42,096 bases of DNA. Origin: a virus. Below, piece by piece: positions 21,101 to 27,393 of the stretch. The stretch's first letter is position 1; the number at the start of each line of letters is the position of its first letter. The translations under genes and the position numbers were made by a program. Under the pieces are notes generated by a model that was not told the origin of the DNA, did not search any database, and saw only the letters and a program-made list of their open reading frames with translations. The stretch spans positions 1-42,096 of the IMG/VR virus record IMGVR_UViG_3300012936_000043. One strand, written 5' to 3'.

Positions 21101-23321
21101 AAACTATTTCTTCTGGGTTAAGAATAAGCAATCCGCATCAGGTATTAGAAACTATAATGTACAACAGTTATCGAATATTCTAACTAACTTTGGAGATTTA
21201 GATATTAGTTGGGCGGCAACAAGTAATAACGACAAATTACTTTTAGGTAATGTAGCGAAGTGGATCACTGAAGATACAGTTATACAAGTTAACCAACTTT
21301 ACGATAGCGGATCTTTACCATTGAATGAATGGACACTTATTCCAGAAGGGTGTTGCGAAACTACTATTCCAGAATACTTACACATTAAGTTACGTGATAG
21401 TTTAGCAGGTTATAATAACTATCGAGAGAAGTTTACATATAGTGAATGGGACGTAGCTACAGTATACTACAAAGATGATGTTGTAATTGAAAACGGAAAA
21501 TTTTATATTTGCACAGCCGAAAATACATTACAAAAGTATTCGCTACCATCGGCAAATGCGGCTAGTTCTGCACTTAATAATTGGTCAAGAATTTATAACT
21601 ATACACTACCTCCAGAAACAGAAGCAACAGACATTGAAATTTGGAGAGGCCAACCTGTACCTGATCTAAGATTACATCCATTTAACAGATATGGACACTT
21701 AACAAGACCAGTACAAAGTTTATATAGAGATATTAGTACTGCTAGACAAAACTTTGTAAGTGCGGCAAATGATTATCTTAAAGATATTTGCACAGTAAGT
21801 GAAATTACAAATTGGGCAGAATCTTTTTATACCAAGTATACAGAAGGTGAAGTAGAATATGATTTACAACACTATTGGAACTTTGTAGATTGGGTATACA
21901 GAGAGTATGATGATTGCGGAGTATTACGTTACGAACATGATGCAAGTATTCGTCCAGACTTTACATTTGATACACTACCACAAATTAAAGATTTAGATCC
22001 TAACATTACGCCTGCAGATGTGCCAGACGGAAGCTATGTATATATTAAACATAGCCCACACGAAGATGGTATTAATAGACCAGAAATTTGGTATAAAGAA
22101 AACGGTGAGTATTCATTACATTGGAAAAAGCATGGTACTATTGAACTTAGCGATGAACTTTGGATAGAACATAAGTTTGGACACGGATTTGATGCCGCAG
22201 GATTTGATATTAGTGGCTATGACAGTGGGGTTGCAAATATTATTAATTTACTATTTGATTTGTTTAGAGACAAAATCTTTATTGGACAATTCAAAGACAA
22301 GTATAATAAACTTTGGTTCAGATGCTTATATCAAGCAGTTATTGATGGTACAGCAGATGACTTTGCATTTAAAACAACATATGTTAAGTTAATGGTTGAT
22401 CATCCACTAATTAAAGATCCTAAAAATTATCAGCATTATAGTACAACAGCAATTGAAAGCTACTTTGCAGATATTAAACCATTCCATACTAAATTGCATA
22501 CATTAGAACAGCGTCCACATACAACAGATGCAGTATTGTTAGAATTTTCAGATGAATATAAAAGTGAAATAACTATTCAAATGAACGATTATTCTAGACA
22601 ATGGTGCGGAGATGTGCTATTATCTGGAGGAACATTTACTAATAGCAATGCTGAAGATACTTTTGCACAAGCTGGGTATACACAAGACGAATACTTCAGA
22701 GATGATAGTTTTAGTTATGAGTTTACAACACCAGAAGCAGATATAGCAACAATATATTCAGGTAATGTGTTTATACAGCCAGAACATGAATGTATTGGCG
22801 AAGAACTAATAGGATTAGATTTATTAGAAAATATTAGAATTAGAGTACAAACAAATGCTTCTGGAAGTACAGAAGATACAAATACACGTAGTTTTCAAAT
22901 TAACTTGTTCCCATTATATAACATTCAAGAAAGTATTGTTATAGTTGATGCAAATAAAACTACGTTATCAAGTGATATTGATAATAGTGTCACAACTATA
23001 CCGCTCACTGATGCTACCGCAATCAATGATAATAGTGGTGTAGTTTGGATTGGAAACGAAAGAATTACATACAGTGCAAAAGATGCAAACAATTTATTGT
23101 ACTGTACAAGAGGCACATTAGGAACTAGTGTTACTGCACATACATCAGGAGATAGTGTAATAGACGCTGGAAGTACTAATTCACTCCCAATACTGGAAAA
23201 TTTTGCACATAATCAAAACGATTTACGTCCAGCATACAATCAATTAGGAGTAAGTCTTGCCGCAAGCGGTACTGAACCAGATCATGCTTTCATTAGAGAT
23301 GCAGGTGAAGGAACGATATAA
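12102..23321 (+). CDS. Giant baseplate wedge/tail protein in the gp7 (VrlC-like) position
   Basis: At 3739 residues this is the largest gene here. The N-terminus (VTNLLPEIFKTQVNKRFLDS, then LEQLMSSGSLQTINHYLGEK) resembles the start of marine T4-like wedge proteins placed after gp6, where T4 has gp7 (1032 aa) and cyanophages have a large VrlC-like protein. The rest is a string of beta modules. Small sandwich modules lie near 233-280 and 850-900. Three short W..Y..gd.V..G..Y modules reminiscent of carbohydrate-binding modules lie near 452-507, 2083-2127 and 3110-3167. A glycine-turn module lies near 1467-1530. Three tandem repeats lie near 2390-2597, and a terminal IGNERITY...TRGTLGT...H module near 3620-3688. 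It probably combines wedge assembly with outer baseplate or receptor contact. Its start overlaps the gp6 stop (ATGA), and its stop codon lies inside a TATAAATA late promoter. No frameshift was seen. Confidence 0.7.
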   Translation: MKNYKANPVVAPLITKPGESKEYVGTRNVTNLLPEIFKTQVNKRFLDSTLEQLMSSGSLQTINHYLGEKTKTRIVDDSYIEDGRTSDPYQFTPGLVNKDTDGNVSNAIAYDDLLHNMNFSQVQLNQNNRVFDEKGYTLDLPINYDMYTNYHRYFWAVDVVPVIDIIPAASDPITIDDIVGKFEYTTPTLSNGKTLTLKNGMRIRFESIDIERTHQSVAGNKVFTSPISNPLEYKVYLNNFKQTEGVDYNKISATEYEFVTAPAVGDEIEIHAFWVNSGTYRKEEVYIVDGVKRPEGIKFTKQFTPVDGVENYGKRVWFNQTIYSGKQPTKFDEEGESFEFKPFDLRELKIQTREYTCEERWAQDQSAWARSNLWMSQDTIETICEFTDDDPSLYTIEQLRATRPIIEYKANIKKYEFGTQHLEFVDYMFDQLDPAVDIVGQPFFDLARHLITQDWVHKGYNKGDLVKVARAGAITYWDCKRTHGEAYDPTMFENNKYWNQVYSKVIEDDELVLFINSTNATYNNKIYRASGNGTSLSLTLVYDLTDYSVGHKVMCVNGYNAVFYDSYDGLIYSGSEWYWDGTTWVYGQQKEHSSAGALFQLYDTELTELHDATKYPNSTFKGDRIFDYGKGSTRYDESLGFNPRYVDYGNTPGLSFDLELGAKRYHYNVTKENSGYHQTFDTGNIEDIPGYYFYRMLDTDKYYNGWKLLRSGQPVKRHASFVSSGTVICELGTTDLKTDNKFIIRKDKGGFVFATTSTQNSCTKLHEVSDINPFMFVSKDRTYKLQTQFPISEIEFVDFEGSALTNVSISNIDTYNAELQVTSAFANTVIRYREVGNTSNTGLIYVDTNTIFRNLEVYVNGVTTTSYTLNGSLVTVNGKEDDIVDVYWWTDSELNKRADGNFEPADTHLYNAFNEWATEVSFGDLQEHLRLGMTNIPGFTGDYFGDNNYENLPHVHDFAGTIRKQPYSTALLNQLSADVDTNIYNSIAYAANSYKKFKFQFLQKVKQLHNTIAIETPVHELVDSALASINLGKNDDSMYANSNMAMFKDYESVDYTWESGQTQAFTLPQVVNQYHDASNHIQAWVEDNDGWHSLVKGVDYTLTANKITITRTIAYKTASNSATLHVRWYAQNAVSFIPPSAVKLGLIKPYTPSLTSQDIFGHDGSIVERLGTEIIDRSDANFRIEDAASWDLELRIYNNLYSEIDSIIDYKEIMPNANRPTTYTWDEYVAALEPDFKRFAQTAGLESLTDPTYYDAGNRFTWNYSSVGPGIGGWRGLYTYYFNTYRPDTHPWEMFGYNKKPTWWDTRYSWNAGAKRTALIESLKTGQYSDPIDSPKYNINYAYTAYDWDNNVLVTPGGNLNNPITAGVVTAPTTVAAAQNFVFGDMGSVEFEWIQTSEFKIVQQLALLRLRPLWMTNNFFTSTNKEVIRNINIPDDIIVDKDALQLSNYTTAMLSNTFYNDSIIEKVNVKSSSAVTTTPEITIFGNYGTGATATAIVENNSVVSVSVTNPGYDYQSKPGIVFSDGDIVTETFLLKNAKRYSTGLNTAVVDFAQYNITNASVIEDRFSRASIQPIIKAGGFVNPNRQSLILESSQDKGKVNVPEENIQTMLYMNQPNHETFMGGIQFTKKQNSYEMTGIDKNAMYANYFEPLDNSKKIYVNLSQFSLVRYEKYSQTPTRIYYGEVLPSLQDAYTFILGHSEYLRADGWITNWKETADNFALWAETANEGESFLCIPSTIRYEIADGPRGYYDAILHRYDGINNMLDENGNQVPVNNVVVSRPLNSSEDQITTIEAKTADVNILGLRLYRVELEHIIVFDNETDFDDIIYKPEIGQRHKRITWRGARTKDWNGKLYTPGYFVNDNTIIDNFDTVANSSLEYFNESTIDLNNSAMVDTARFNIGYNKPQWSEYLNLDDDVVFNFTKGTRKYRGTKYGLNAFMRNTSMLGGIADAELCELWAVRTADYGDVRSRDTLEFELNKEELNASPQLVKFHADDFPDININRTINIDPTSSLLVTGTTNSPFRARQSKSFYRQNVLEDMDQFENDIVTAGLPLLTETNYRTLNRELFASSDWATTSTITERWQKTEQWNNRKAYKFNDEVIYEGRVWRMRDPDGTSGLQRPNDPIEVVGTVSLPIIPSSGQTLSIDGTVVTIQRTSQSTTLNPIQVTGSGNINLQGVQHNSTLIVGQSSGINQTLVFDNTTSSINFQDVTKTGNITNFFIDGGPNSGKELIIDSVSIPFNATTSSTGNITIEDGFTQAFTSTFVTNTSSISAIVTGRINAIEALRLAVIADTGLSGWNSIVSSYFTNDSGLDILYLQGISNANIATEIDNLIANDITLINSITNNTYANNPALIPASVIQAAQTALDPAPFITNIKNFAVNSSSNVFDANEVIATSGTTVGKRYSDVEIVQEINNAGIPDVTASLSSNGNLLITKTTSDRSQQFSLTITAAGANADVGFNTTNQTITSSGITVIATPDLTLAEVVQQINSAGIANITATALSSGQVQITSTASTLYIGPGSANATIGLNEGVVPATVTVTTTDRTSDLTDTISSINNAGIVGISASNSNNRLRIVSTNETMTIGSGTANNTLGITAQVYFATQTQISNEFNATGSDGLPTFERVVQDPFNMNIWVADNSSQGNINAGYNVYQAMEFGMHITKCCAGINDADEAQISIDLSDYPTTHTAFHNLSIGDYVLIAGSNSIPSIDGVHKITSIDPANANIFYIDEYINENGTAGNVYPLRSVRFTSYADLIANYNTFTTDSSQTGEAAVFNYNFAGNRFDNEPIYAYVDDANSKPAVYQWTGSWSLTSGHFDGEWIQVRVQEGQARNDLIENIKIYDANRRTIITALEVYDPAKGIIPGFVDSEINFKSTADRAVYNYNSFNGYEENDDAWTGKWVGSRWWDLTTSIYLDYEQGPDEYNQQQWGRLFPGASIDIYEWVRSPVLPEEYENLVAKGGKIDGQRATGEAYSVIINGETTYYWTEQTYFNPIRKQSEINYFFWVKNKQSASGIRNYNVQQLSNILTNFGDLDISWAATSNNDKLLLGNVAKWITEDTVIQVNQLYDSGSLPLNEWTLIPEGCCETTIPEYLHIKLRDSLAGYNNYREKFTYSEWDVATVYYKDDVVIENGKFYICTAENTLQKYSLPSANAASSALNNWSRIYNYTLPPETEATDIEIWRGQPVPDLRLHPFNRYGHLTRPVQSLYRDISTARQNFVSAANDYLKDICTVSEITNWAESFYTKYTEGEVEYDLQHYWNFVDWVYREYDDCGVLRYEHDASIRPDFTFDTLPQIKDLDPNITPADVPDGSYVYIKHSPHEDGINRPEIWYKENGEYSLHWKKHGTIELSDELWIEHKFGHGFDAAGFDISGYDSGVANIINLLFDLFRDKIFIGQFKDKYNKLWFRCLYQAVIDGTADDFAFKTTYVKLMVDHPLIKDPKNYQHYSTTAIESYFADIKPFHTKLHTLEQRPHTTDAVLLEFSDEYKSEITIQMNDYSRQWCGDVLLSGGTFTNSNAEDTFAQAGYTQDEYFRDDSFSYEFTTPEADIATIYSGNVFIQPEHECIGEELIGLDLLENIRIRVQTNASGSTEDTNTRSFQINLFPLYNIQESIVIVDANKTTLSSDIDNSVTTIPLTDATAINDNSGVVWIGNERITYSAKDANNLLYCTRGTLGTSVTAHTSGDSVIDAGSTNSLPILENFAHNQNDLRPAYNQLGVSLAASGTEPDHAFIRDAGEGTI
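19270..19890 (+). repeat. Three tandem protein-level repeats (about 50-65 aa) in the giant tail protein
   Basis: Three consecutive units share the pattern D(L/V)xxxIxxINxAGIxxIxAxxxxxxxLxIxST, followed by an xIGxGxANxxxGx ending. The units lie near residues 2390-2455, 2479-2530 and 2546-2597. The second and third are closest (INSAGIANITAT and INNAGIVGISAS, then SANATIGLN and TANNTLGIT). The first has a diverged ending. The pattern resembles the IN-motif units of flagellar hook-associated proteins and some phage adhesins. That resemblance is by eye only. Confidence 0.6.
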
Positions 23322-23324
23322 ATA
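23317..23324 (+). promoter_or_regulatory. Perfect T4 late promoter TATAAATA before the tail-tip genes
   Basis: An exact TATAAATA octamer overlaps the TAA stop (23319-23321) of the giant gene. Its predicted start, near 23330, lies about 16 bases before the ATG at 23346, with GGAAATAAG between. It is the best late promoter in the window and matches the presence of a gp55-like sigma factor. Confidence 0.75.
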
Positions 23325-23345
23325 GTACATAATGGAAATAAGAAA

Positions 23346-23918
23346 ATGAGTTTATCACAAGTTGAAAAATCCTTAGTAAGCATAGAAGGTCACGTACTGA
23401 TTCAAGATTTTGACACAGGCGAAGTACTAGCAAAGAGACGCAATGCAATTCACTTTGAAAATATGAGTATTGCAATTGCTAATTTAATGGCTAATGTTTC
23501 AGGTGCAAACGGAACACATACTGTTGCGTCAATGTCGTATGGTAACGGCGGAACATTAATAGATGGCACAGGTGCAGTTACATATAAAGCACCTAATACA
23601 AATTCTATTACAAGTGGGTTGTATAACGAAACATTTACACAAGCATTAGATAGTACAACTGTAAGCCATACTAACGGTAATGTATATAGTGATGTTGTAA
23701 TGACAAGCACATTAGATTATAATACTCCAACTGGACAAGATGTTGAGGATACTACAACTGATATGAATAGCGATTACGTATTTGATGAAATTGCTATCTA
23801 CAGTGCCAACGGTGACATGTTAACACATGTTATTTTCCATCCTGTGCAAAAGAGTGAAAATAGAAAAATACAAGTGGTTTACACATTAAGAATAAGAACA
23901 ACATACAGCGAAGTATAA
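23346..23918 (+). CDS. Tail/baseplate structural protein (marine T4-like family)
   Basis: The 190-residue protein has no catalytic motif. Its N-terminus (SIEGHVLIQDFDTGEVLAKR, then NAIHFENMSIAIANLMAN) followed by ASMSYGNGGTLIDGTGAVTY is a pattern I associate with small virion proteins near the tail tip of marine myoviruses. The C-terminal half is beta-strand rich (DYVFDEIAIYS, then HVIFHPV and QVVYTLRIRT). It is the first gene after the TATAAATA promoter and is followed within 12 bases by a fibre-like gene. It may link the giant wedge protein to the fibre, as gp9 or gp11 do in T4, but there is no direct evidence for that. Confidence 0.5.
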   Translation: MSLSQVEKSLVSIEGHVLIQDFDTGEVLAKRRNAIHFENMSIAIANLMANVSGANGTHTVASMSYGNGGTLIDGTGAVTYKAPNTNSITSGLYNETFTQALDSTTVSHTNGNVYSDVVMTSTLDYNTPTGQDVEDTTTDMNSDYVFDEIAIYSANGDMLTHVIFHPVQKSENRKIQVVYTLRIRTTYSEV

Positions 23919-23930
23919 TAGGAAAAAACG

Positions 23931-24866
23931 ATGCCATATTCAGTTAATCATAGCGATCAAAATAAAACGCCAATTGTAGTTAACGACGGTACAGTAGACA
24001 CAAGTACTCCAGTCAGACTAATTGGTAAAAATACTACAAGGTTCGGTGAGTTTGTAAATGAAAACTTTTTAAACTTACTAGAAAACTTTGCAAGTGCAAA
24101 TCCTCCGGTCAATCCAGTTGAAGGAACACTGTGGTACGATAACGCAGATAGTATTTTATACATCTACGATAACGGACAGTGGTATCCAATTGGATTTACA
24201 GGTAATACAAGAATTGAAGTAAGAACAATTGTCGATACAAACGGACGTAATCACAAAGTACTTGTACACATTGTAGAAGGTGTTATTAATCATATTACTG
24301 TTGGCCCATATGATAACAACGGTACATTAGATACAAGTGCATGGACGCCTGCAAGTACTGAATTTGCAGAAGATGGCACAACTCCGTTAAGCACTTATTT
24401 TCCAGTAATGCAAGTTGGTATTAACATGACCAACAGAACAGATTTTAAATTCAGAGGAACAGCAACTACAGCTGAATATGCTGACTTGGCGGAACGCTAT
24501 GCCGCAGACGAAGTATTAGAAGCTGGTACAGTTGTTAAAATTGGCGGATCAGCTGAAATTATTCCAACTGGTTCGAGAGCAGACACTGACGTATTTGGCA
24601 TCATCAGTACTGCTCCAGGCTTTGAAATGAATGCAGGCGCAGGTAATAACGATACACATCCGTATGTAGCATTAGCAGGGCGTGTACCTTGTAAAGTGTC
24701 TGGAAAAATACTTAAAGGTGATAGGCTAGTAAGTAGTATGGTACATGGACATGCAGAATCTGCATTACCAACAGATGCTTCAGATTATAGAAAAGTACTT
24801 GGTAGAGCGTTAGAAGATCATGCAGGCGGCGAAGGCGTAATTGAAGTAGTTGTAGGGGCAAAATAA
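23931..24866 (+). CDS. Tail fibre-like protein with C-terminal DLAERY/peptidase-G2-like domain
   Basis: The 311-residue product has an N-terminal adaptor region common in marine phage fibres (TTRFGEFVNENFLNLLENFA, then PPVNPVEGTLWYDN). From about residue 180 it contains YADLAERYAADEVLEAGTVV, then FGIISTAPGFEMN, VALAGRVPCKVSG and LKGDRLVSS. That C-terminal domain is found in many phage tail fibres and appendages. It resembles the chaperone-like or autoproteolytic (peptidase G2-like) ends of some of them, though catalytic residues are not evident here. It is probably a receptor-facing fibre or tail-tip component. It is co-transcribed with its neighbours: GGAAAAAA precedes the start, and the next gene begins one base after the stop. 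Confidence 0.6.
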   Translation: MPYSVNHSDQNKTPIVVNDGTVDTSTPVRLIGKNTTRFGEFVNENFLNLLENFASANPPVNPVEGTLWYDNADSILYIYDNGQWYPIGFTGNTRIEVRTIVDTNGRNHKVLVHIVEGVINHITVGPYDNNGTLDTSAWTPASTEFAEDGTTPLSTYFPVMQVGINMTNRTDFKFRGTATTAEYADLAERYAADEVLEAGTVVKIGGSAEIIPTGSRADTDVFGIISTAPGFEMNAGAGNNDTHPYVALAGRVPCKVSGKILKGDRLVSSMVHGHAESALPTDASDYRKVLGRALEDHAGGEGVIEVVVGAK

Positions 24867-24867
24867 T

Positions 24868-26070
24868 ATGGCACTGGTACCAGTCTTTCCAGGTAACATT
24901 GTATACGCCGCAGAATATAACTATGTGGCAGATATCGCAAACTTAATTTTTGGCGATAATTATCCCGGTAGTCTGGTTACTGATACAAACAGAATACTTA
25001 CTCATAAATGGGGATGGGGTGCTCCTAACATCGACGATCAAGTTCCTGTTGGTGTATTAATTGAAGCTGATAGACTACAATTATTAGTAGAACATACAAA
25101 TGTTATGCTCGATCACGTTACAGCTAGTGATCATGTAATTGTTTTTAGTGTACCTGCAAACCGCACAGATGTTAAACCTGGATACTTGGTACGTGCTGAA
25201 GATTTGAATCTTGTACATGATAAGATGACAAATCTTATTCAACCAAATGATATGCATGCCACTGTTGATCCACTAAATGCAAGTTTAATAACTGCAACAA
25301 GTGCAATTTACTCACGTACTGTTCCGTGGTGGCAACAATTGTCCGGTGAACATAAGTTTCAGTGGAGTACATATAATGATGCAAGATATTTCTTTAACGG
25401 AGGTGGGCAACTACAACTTGACTTAGAAATGGAAAACGGTTGTACAGCTGGATATTATAACTGGTCAGACATTATTAATGAAGTTGGAACACTTACGTTT
25501 ACATGGAATAATACATTTCAAAGTGACGGTTATCTTACACCAGGCACAAGCGAAGGCAAAGGTTTTTATCATCTAACTAATCGTTATGGTGATGGAAGTG
25601 ATCCTGATGGAGTTGCAGATAACGAAGGACTATTATTTACTAGTTCAAATGTAACACAAACTGCTTACATATATAAAAATGGTTCAGCATATGGTTATGC
25701 TGGAATGTTTATGGATAACGATCCTGGAACAGGATACTTTAGTGCATATGCAACTGGATATCATTGTTCAACAAGTTACGTTTATTTAGGACCACAACCA
25801 AGTGCATATGGGTATACACCAAACTCAATTAGTAACTATGCAGATAGACGTTTTAAGTTATACGGAAAGTGGGCAGATGATGGTAAAGAAGTTCATTTTA
25901 AAATTGTATTAGATGATACAAACTTTGGACAAGTTATTGATGGTACATTTACTGTTACTCCTAGATACTTAATGCCAGACATTATTACTATTAATACCAG
26001 TGAGTTCGATGTATCTCCGGATCCAACATATGCAGTCATTGACGACTTTAATTCAGCAAATGATTCATAA
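24868..26070 (+). CDS. Tail fibre/appendage protein, family uncertain
   Basis: The 400-residue protein starts with a short segment typical of phage fibre bases (VFPGNIVYAAEYNYVADIAN, then IFGDNYPG) and two similar short helical units (VGVLIEADRLQLLVEHTN and PGYLVRAEDLNLVHDKM). These look like an internal duplication of a capping motif. From about residue 165 on, DARYFFNGGGQLQLDLEMEN opens a beta-rich domain seen in some phage appendage proteins. It is Tyr, Gly and Asn rich with many aromatics (KFQWSTYND, GYFSAYATGYHCSTSYVYLG), consistent with a glycan-binding surface. No enzyme motif was found. It ends the structural block, and a promoter region follows. Confidence 0.5.
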   Translation: MALVPVFPGNIVYAAEYNYVADIANLIFGDNYPGSLVTDTNRILTHKWGWGAPNIDDQVPVGVLIEADRLQLLVEHTNVMLDHVTASDHVIVFSVPANRTDVKPGYLVRAEDLNLVHDKMTNLIQPNDMHATVDPLNASLITATSAIYSRTVPWWQQLSGEHKFQWSTYNDARYFFNGGGQLQLDLEMENGCTAGYYNWSDIINEVGTLTFTWNNTFQSDGYLTPGTSEGKGFYHLTNRYGDGSDPDGVADNEGLLFTSSNVTQTAYIYKNGSAYGYAGMFMDNDPGTGYFSAYATGYHCSTSYVYLGPQPSAYGYTPNSISNYADRRFKLYGKWADDGKEVHFKIVLDDTNFGQVIDGTFTVTPRYLMPDIITINTSEFDVSPDPTYAVIDDFNSANDS

Positions 26071-26076
26071 TTTCAC

Positions 26077-26106
26077 TTGACATCTACATACTAAATAAGT
26101 TATATT
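26077..26106 (+). promoter_or_regulatory. Sigma-70-type promoter for the modification cassette
   Basis: In the 64-bp gap after the fibre genes, a perfect TTGACA (26077-26082) is followed after 18 bp by TATATT (26101-26106), a 5/6 match to the -10 consensus. The predicted start near 26113 precedes AAGGAG (26120-26125) and the ATG at 26135. It could allow the cassette to be made before late transcription begins. Confidence 0.6.
26090..26097 (+). promoter_or_regulatory. Possible late promoter ACTAAATA within the same gap
   Basis: ACTAAATA resembles the CTAAATA variant reported for late genes of marine T4-like phages. It lies between the -35 and -10 elements of the sigma-70-type promoter. If both work, the cassette has early and late transcription. 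The match is weaker than the TATAAATA at 23317. Confidence 0.35.
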
Positions 26107-26134
26107 AGTAGTTAATTATAAGGAGAAACTCACT

Positions 26135-26482
26135 ATGGATGAGAGACTCGAGAAAGCCCTCGAATTTGCAAATTACAGGACAACACTGTCAAATCAAAAA
26201 CGCAATATTAGAACTCGTATGCAAGTACTTCAAACAGTACATCATGATACAGGATCCTTTGTTGCTGATGAAAGAACAATTTCGTTTGTTGATGCATTGT
26301 TAAATTCTAAATTACAAACAGCAGTTATCGTTGATACTAAAGACAATCCTGTTGAAATTAAAGATCTTGATGAATTTAAACAAAAACTTTTAAGTGCTTA
26401 TACAGAAGCCTCCAACGAATATAAGATTCAAATGGATAAAATCAAACGAGCAAGAGATATTAAGAAAATTATGGATTGGTAA
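26135..26482 (+). CDS. Small conserved T4-like phage protein of unknown function
   Basis: The 115-residue protein is strongly helical and charged. It opens with MDERLEKALEFANYRTTL, followed by RNIRTRMQVLQTVHHDTGSF, and later IVDTKDNPVEIKDLDEF. I recognise this type as a conserved small protein of marine T4-like phages near baseplate genes, without an established function. A role as an assembly factor, comparable in size to T4 gp26 or gp51, is possible but is inference. It has a strong AAGGAG site and overlaps the next gene by one base (TAATG), so it leads the cassette operon. Confidence 0.55.
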   Translation: MDERLEKALEFANYRTTLSNQKRNIRTRMQVLQTVHHDTGSFVADERTISFVDALLNSKLQTAVIVDTKDNPVEIKDLDEFKQKLLSAYTEASNEYKIQMDKIKRARDIKKIMDW

Positions 26483-27393
26483 TGAGTGAAGAAGAAAATG
26501 GCATTTGCTTTTTTGCTTATAATAATGACCAATTAGATTATGTGAGATTTGCTCATATTGCTGCCGGTTATGTAAAAGCAAACATGAAAAATAACAAAAC
26601 ATGTCTCATCACTGATGATGGTACATATGAATGGTTAAAACAAAGTGTTGACCAAAAGTGGCACGATATATGTTTTGATCACGTCGTGGTTTCAAATCCT
26701 AATCATAGTACTACAAACAATAGAAAACATTTTGATAGTCCGTGGGCTGAATTTAGTGCTCCTTTTAAAAATAGTAACAAACACGATATTTTTACACTTA
26801 GTCCTTTTGAAAAAACAATACTATTTGATACAGATTACATTGTAAAAAACAATTTTTATGATTACATATTTGAAACCCAACATAGTTTAGCGATGCATCG
26901 AACCGCTACATATCTAGAACATCAACCTCCTTATATGAATGAAATTACTCTAGCTGACGGCGGTATACATCATTGGTGGAGTACAGTTGTATACTTTGAT
27001 AAAGCACAATATGAAGCTGAAATATTTTTTAATATTTGGAGTCATGTAAAAGATAATTGGGAATACTATGGTTTATTATATCAGTTCCCTAAAGGTCTTT
27101 TCAGAACAGATTTTTGTGTAAGTATTGCCGCACATTTATTAAACGGTTACAATGACGGAGAATTTGTTCATGACTTTATGAGTATACCTATGCGTAACAT
27201 GGATCAAAAAGATGATGTTATTAAAATTAATAGTTTAAATGACTGGACATTGTTAAGCCATAATAGACAAGAGCAATGGAAAAATATACTGAGTCGTAAT
27301 CAAGATTTTAATTTACATGTAATGAACAAACGTTCTTTAGATAGACATTCTAAAGAATTAATTGACCTATTACAGGAGAGACTAAATGTCTAG
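26482..27393 (+). CDS. GT-A-type glycosyltransferase (DxD motif), no. 1 of three
   Basis: The 303-residue protein has a nucleotide-diphosphosugar transferase layout: an N-terminal Rossmann-like segment (NGICFFAYNNDQLDYVRFAH), then SPFEKTILFDTDYIV with DTD at 116-118, the metal and sugar-nucleotide site. WWSTVVYFDK and a helical end complete the fold. The arrangement is closest to glycogenin-like (GT8-type) enzymes. The donor and acceptor are unknown. I place the start at ATG 26482, in a TAATG overlap with the previous gene. A TTG two codons upstream is less likely. Its C-terminus overlaps the next gene by eight bases. It and the following gene look like distant paralogues. Confidence 0.65.
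   Translation: MSEEENGICFFAYNNDQLDYVRFAHIAAGYVKANMKNNKTCLITDDGTYEWLKQSVDQKWHDICFDHVVVSNPNHSTTNNRKHFDSPWAEFSAPFKNSNKHDIFTLSPFEKTILFDTDYIVKNNFYDYIFETQHSLAMHRTATYLEHQPPYMNEITLADGGIHHWWSTVVYFDKAQYEAEIFFNIWSHVKDNWEYYGLLYQFPKGLFRTDFCVSIAAHLLNGYNDGEFVHDFMSIPMRNMDQKDDVIKINSLNDWTLLSHNRQEQWKNILSRNQDFNLHVMNKRSLDRHSKELIDLLQERLNV

Noticed and set aside
26071-26134. Rho-independent terminator after the tail-fibre genes
   Set aside because: No GC-rich stem followed by a T run is visible. The gap is instead filled by promoter-like elements.
26476-26484. TTG start two codons before the first glycosyltransferase ATG
   Set aside because: The ATG at 26482 gives the TAATG overlap used repeatedly in this genome.
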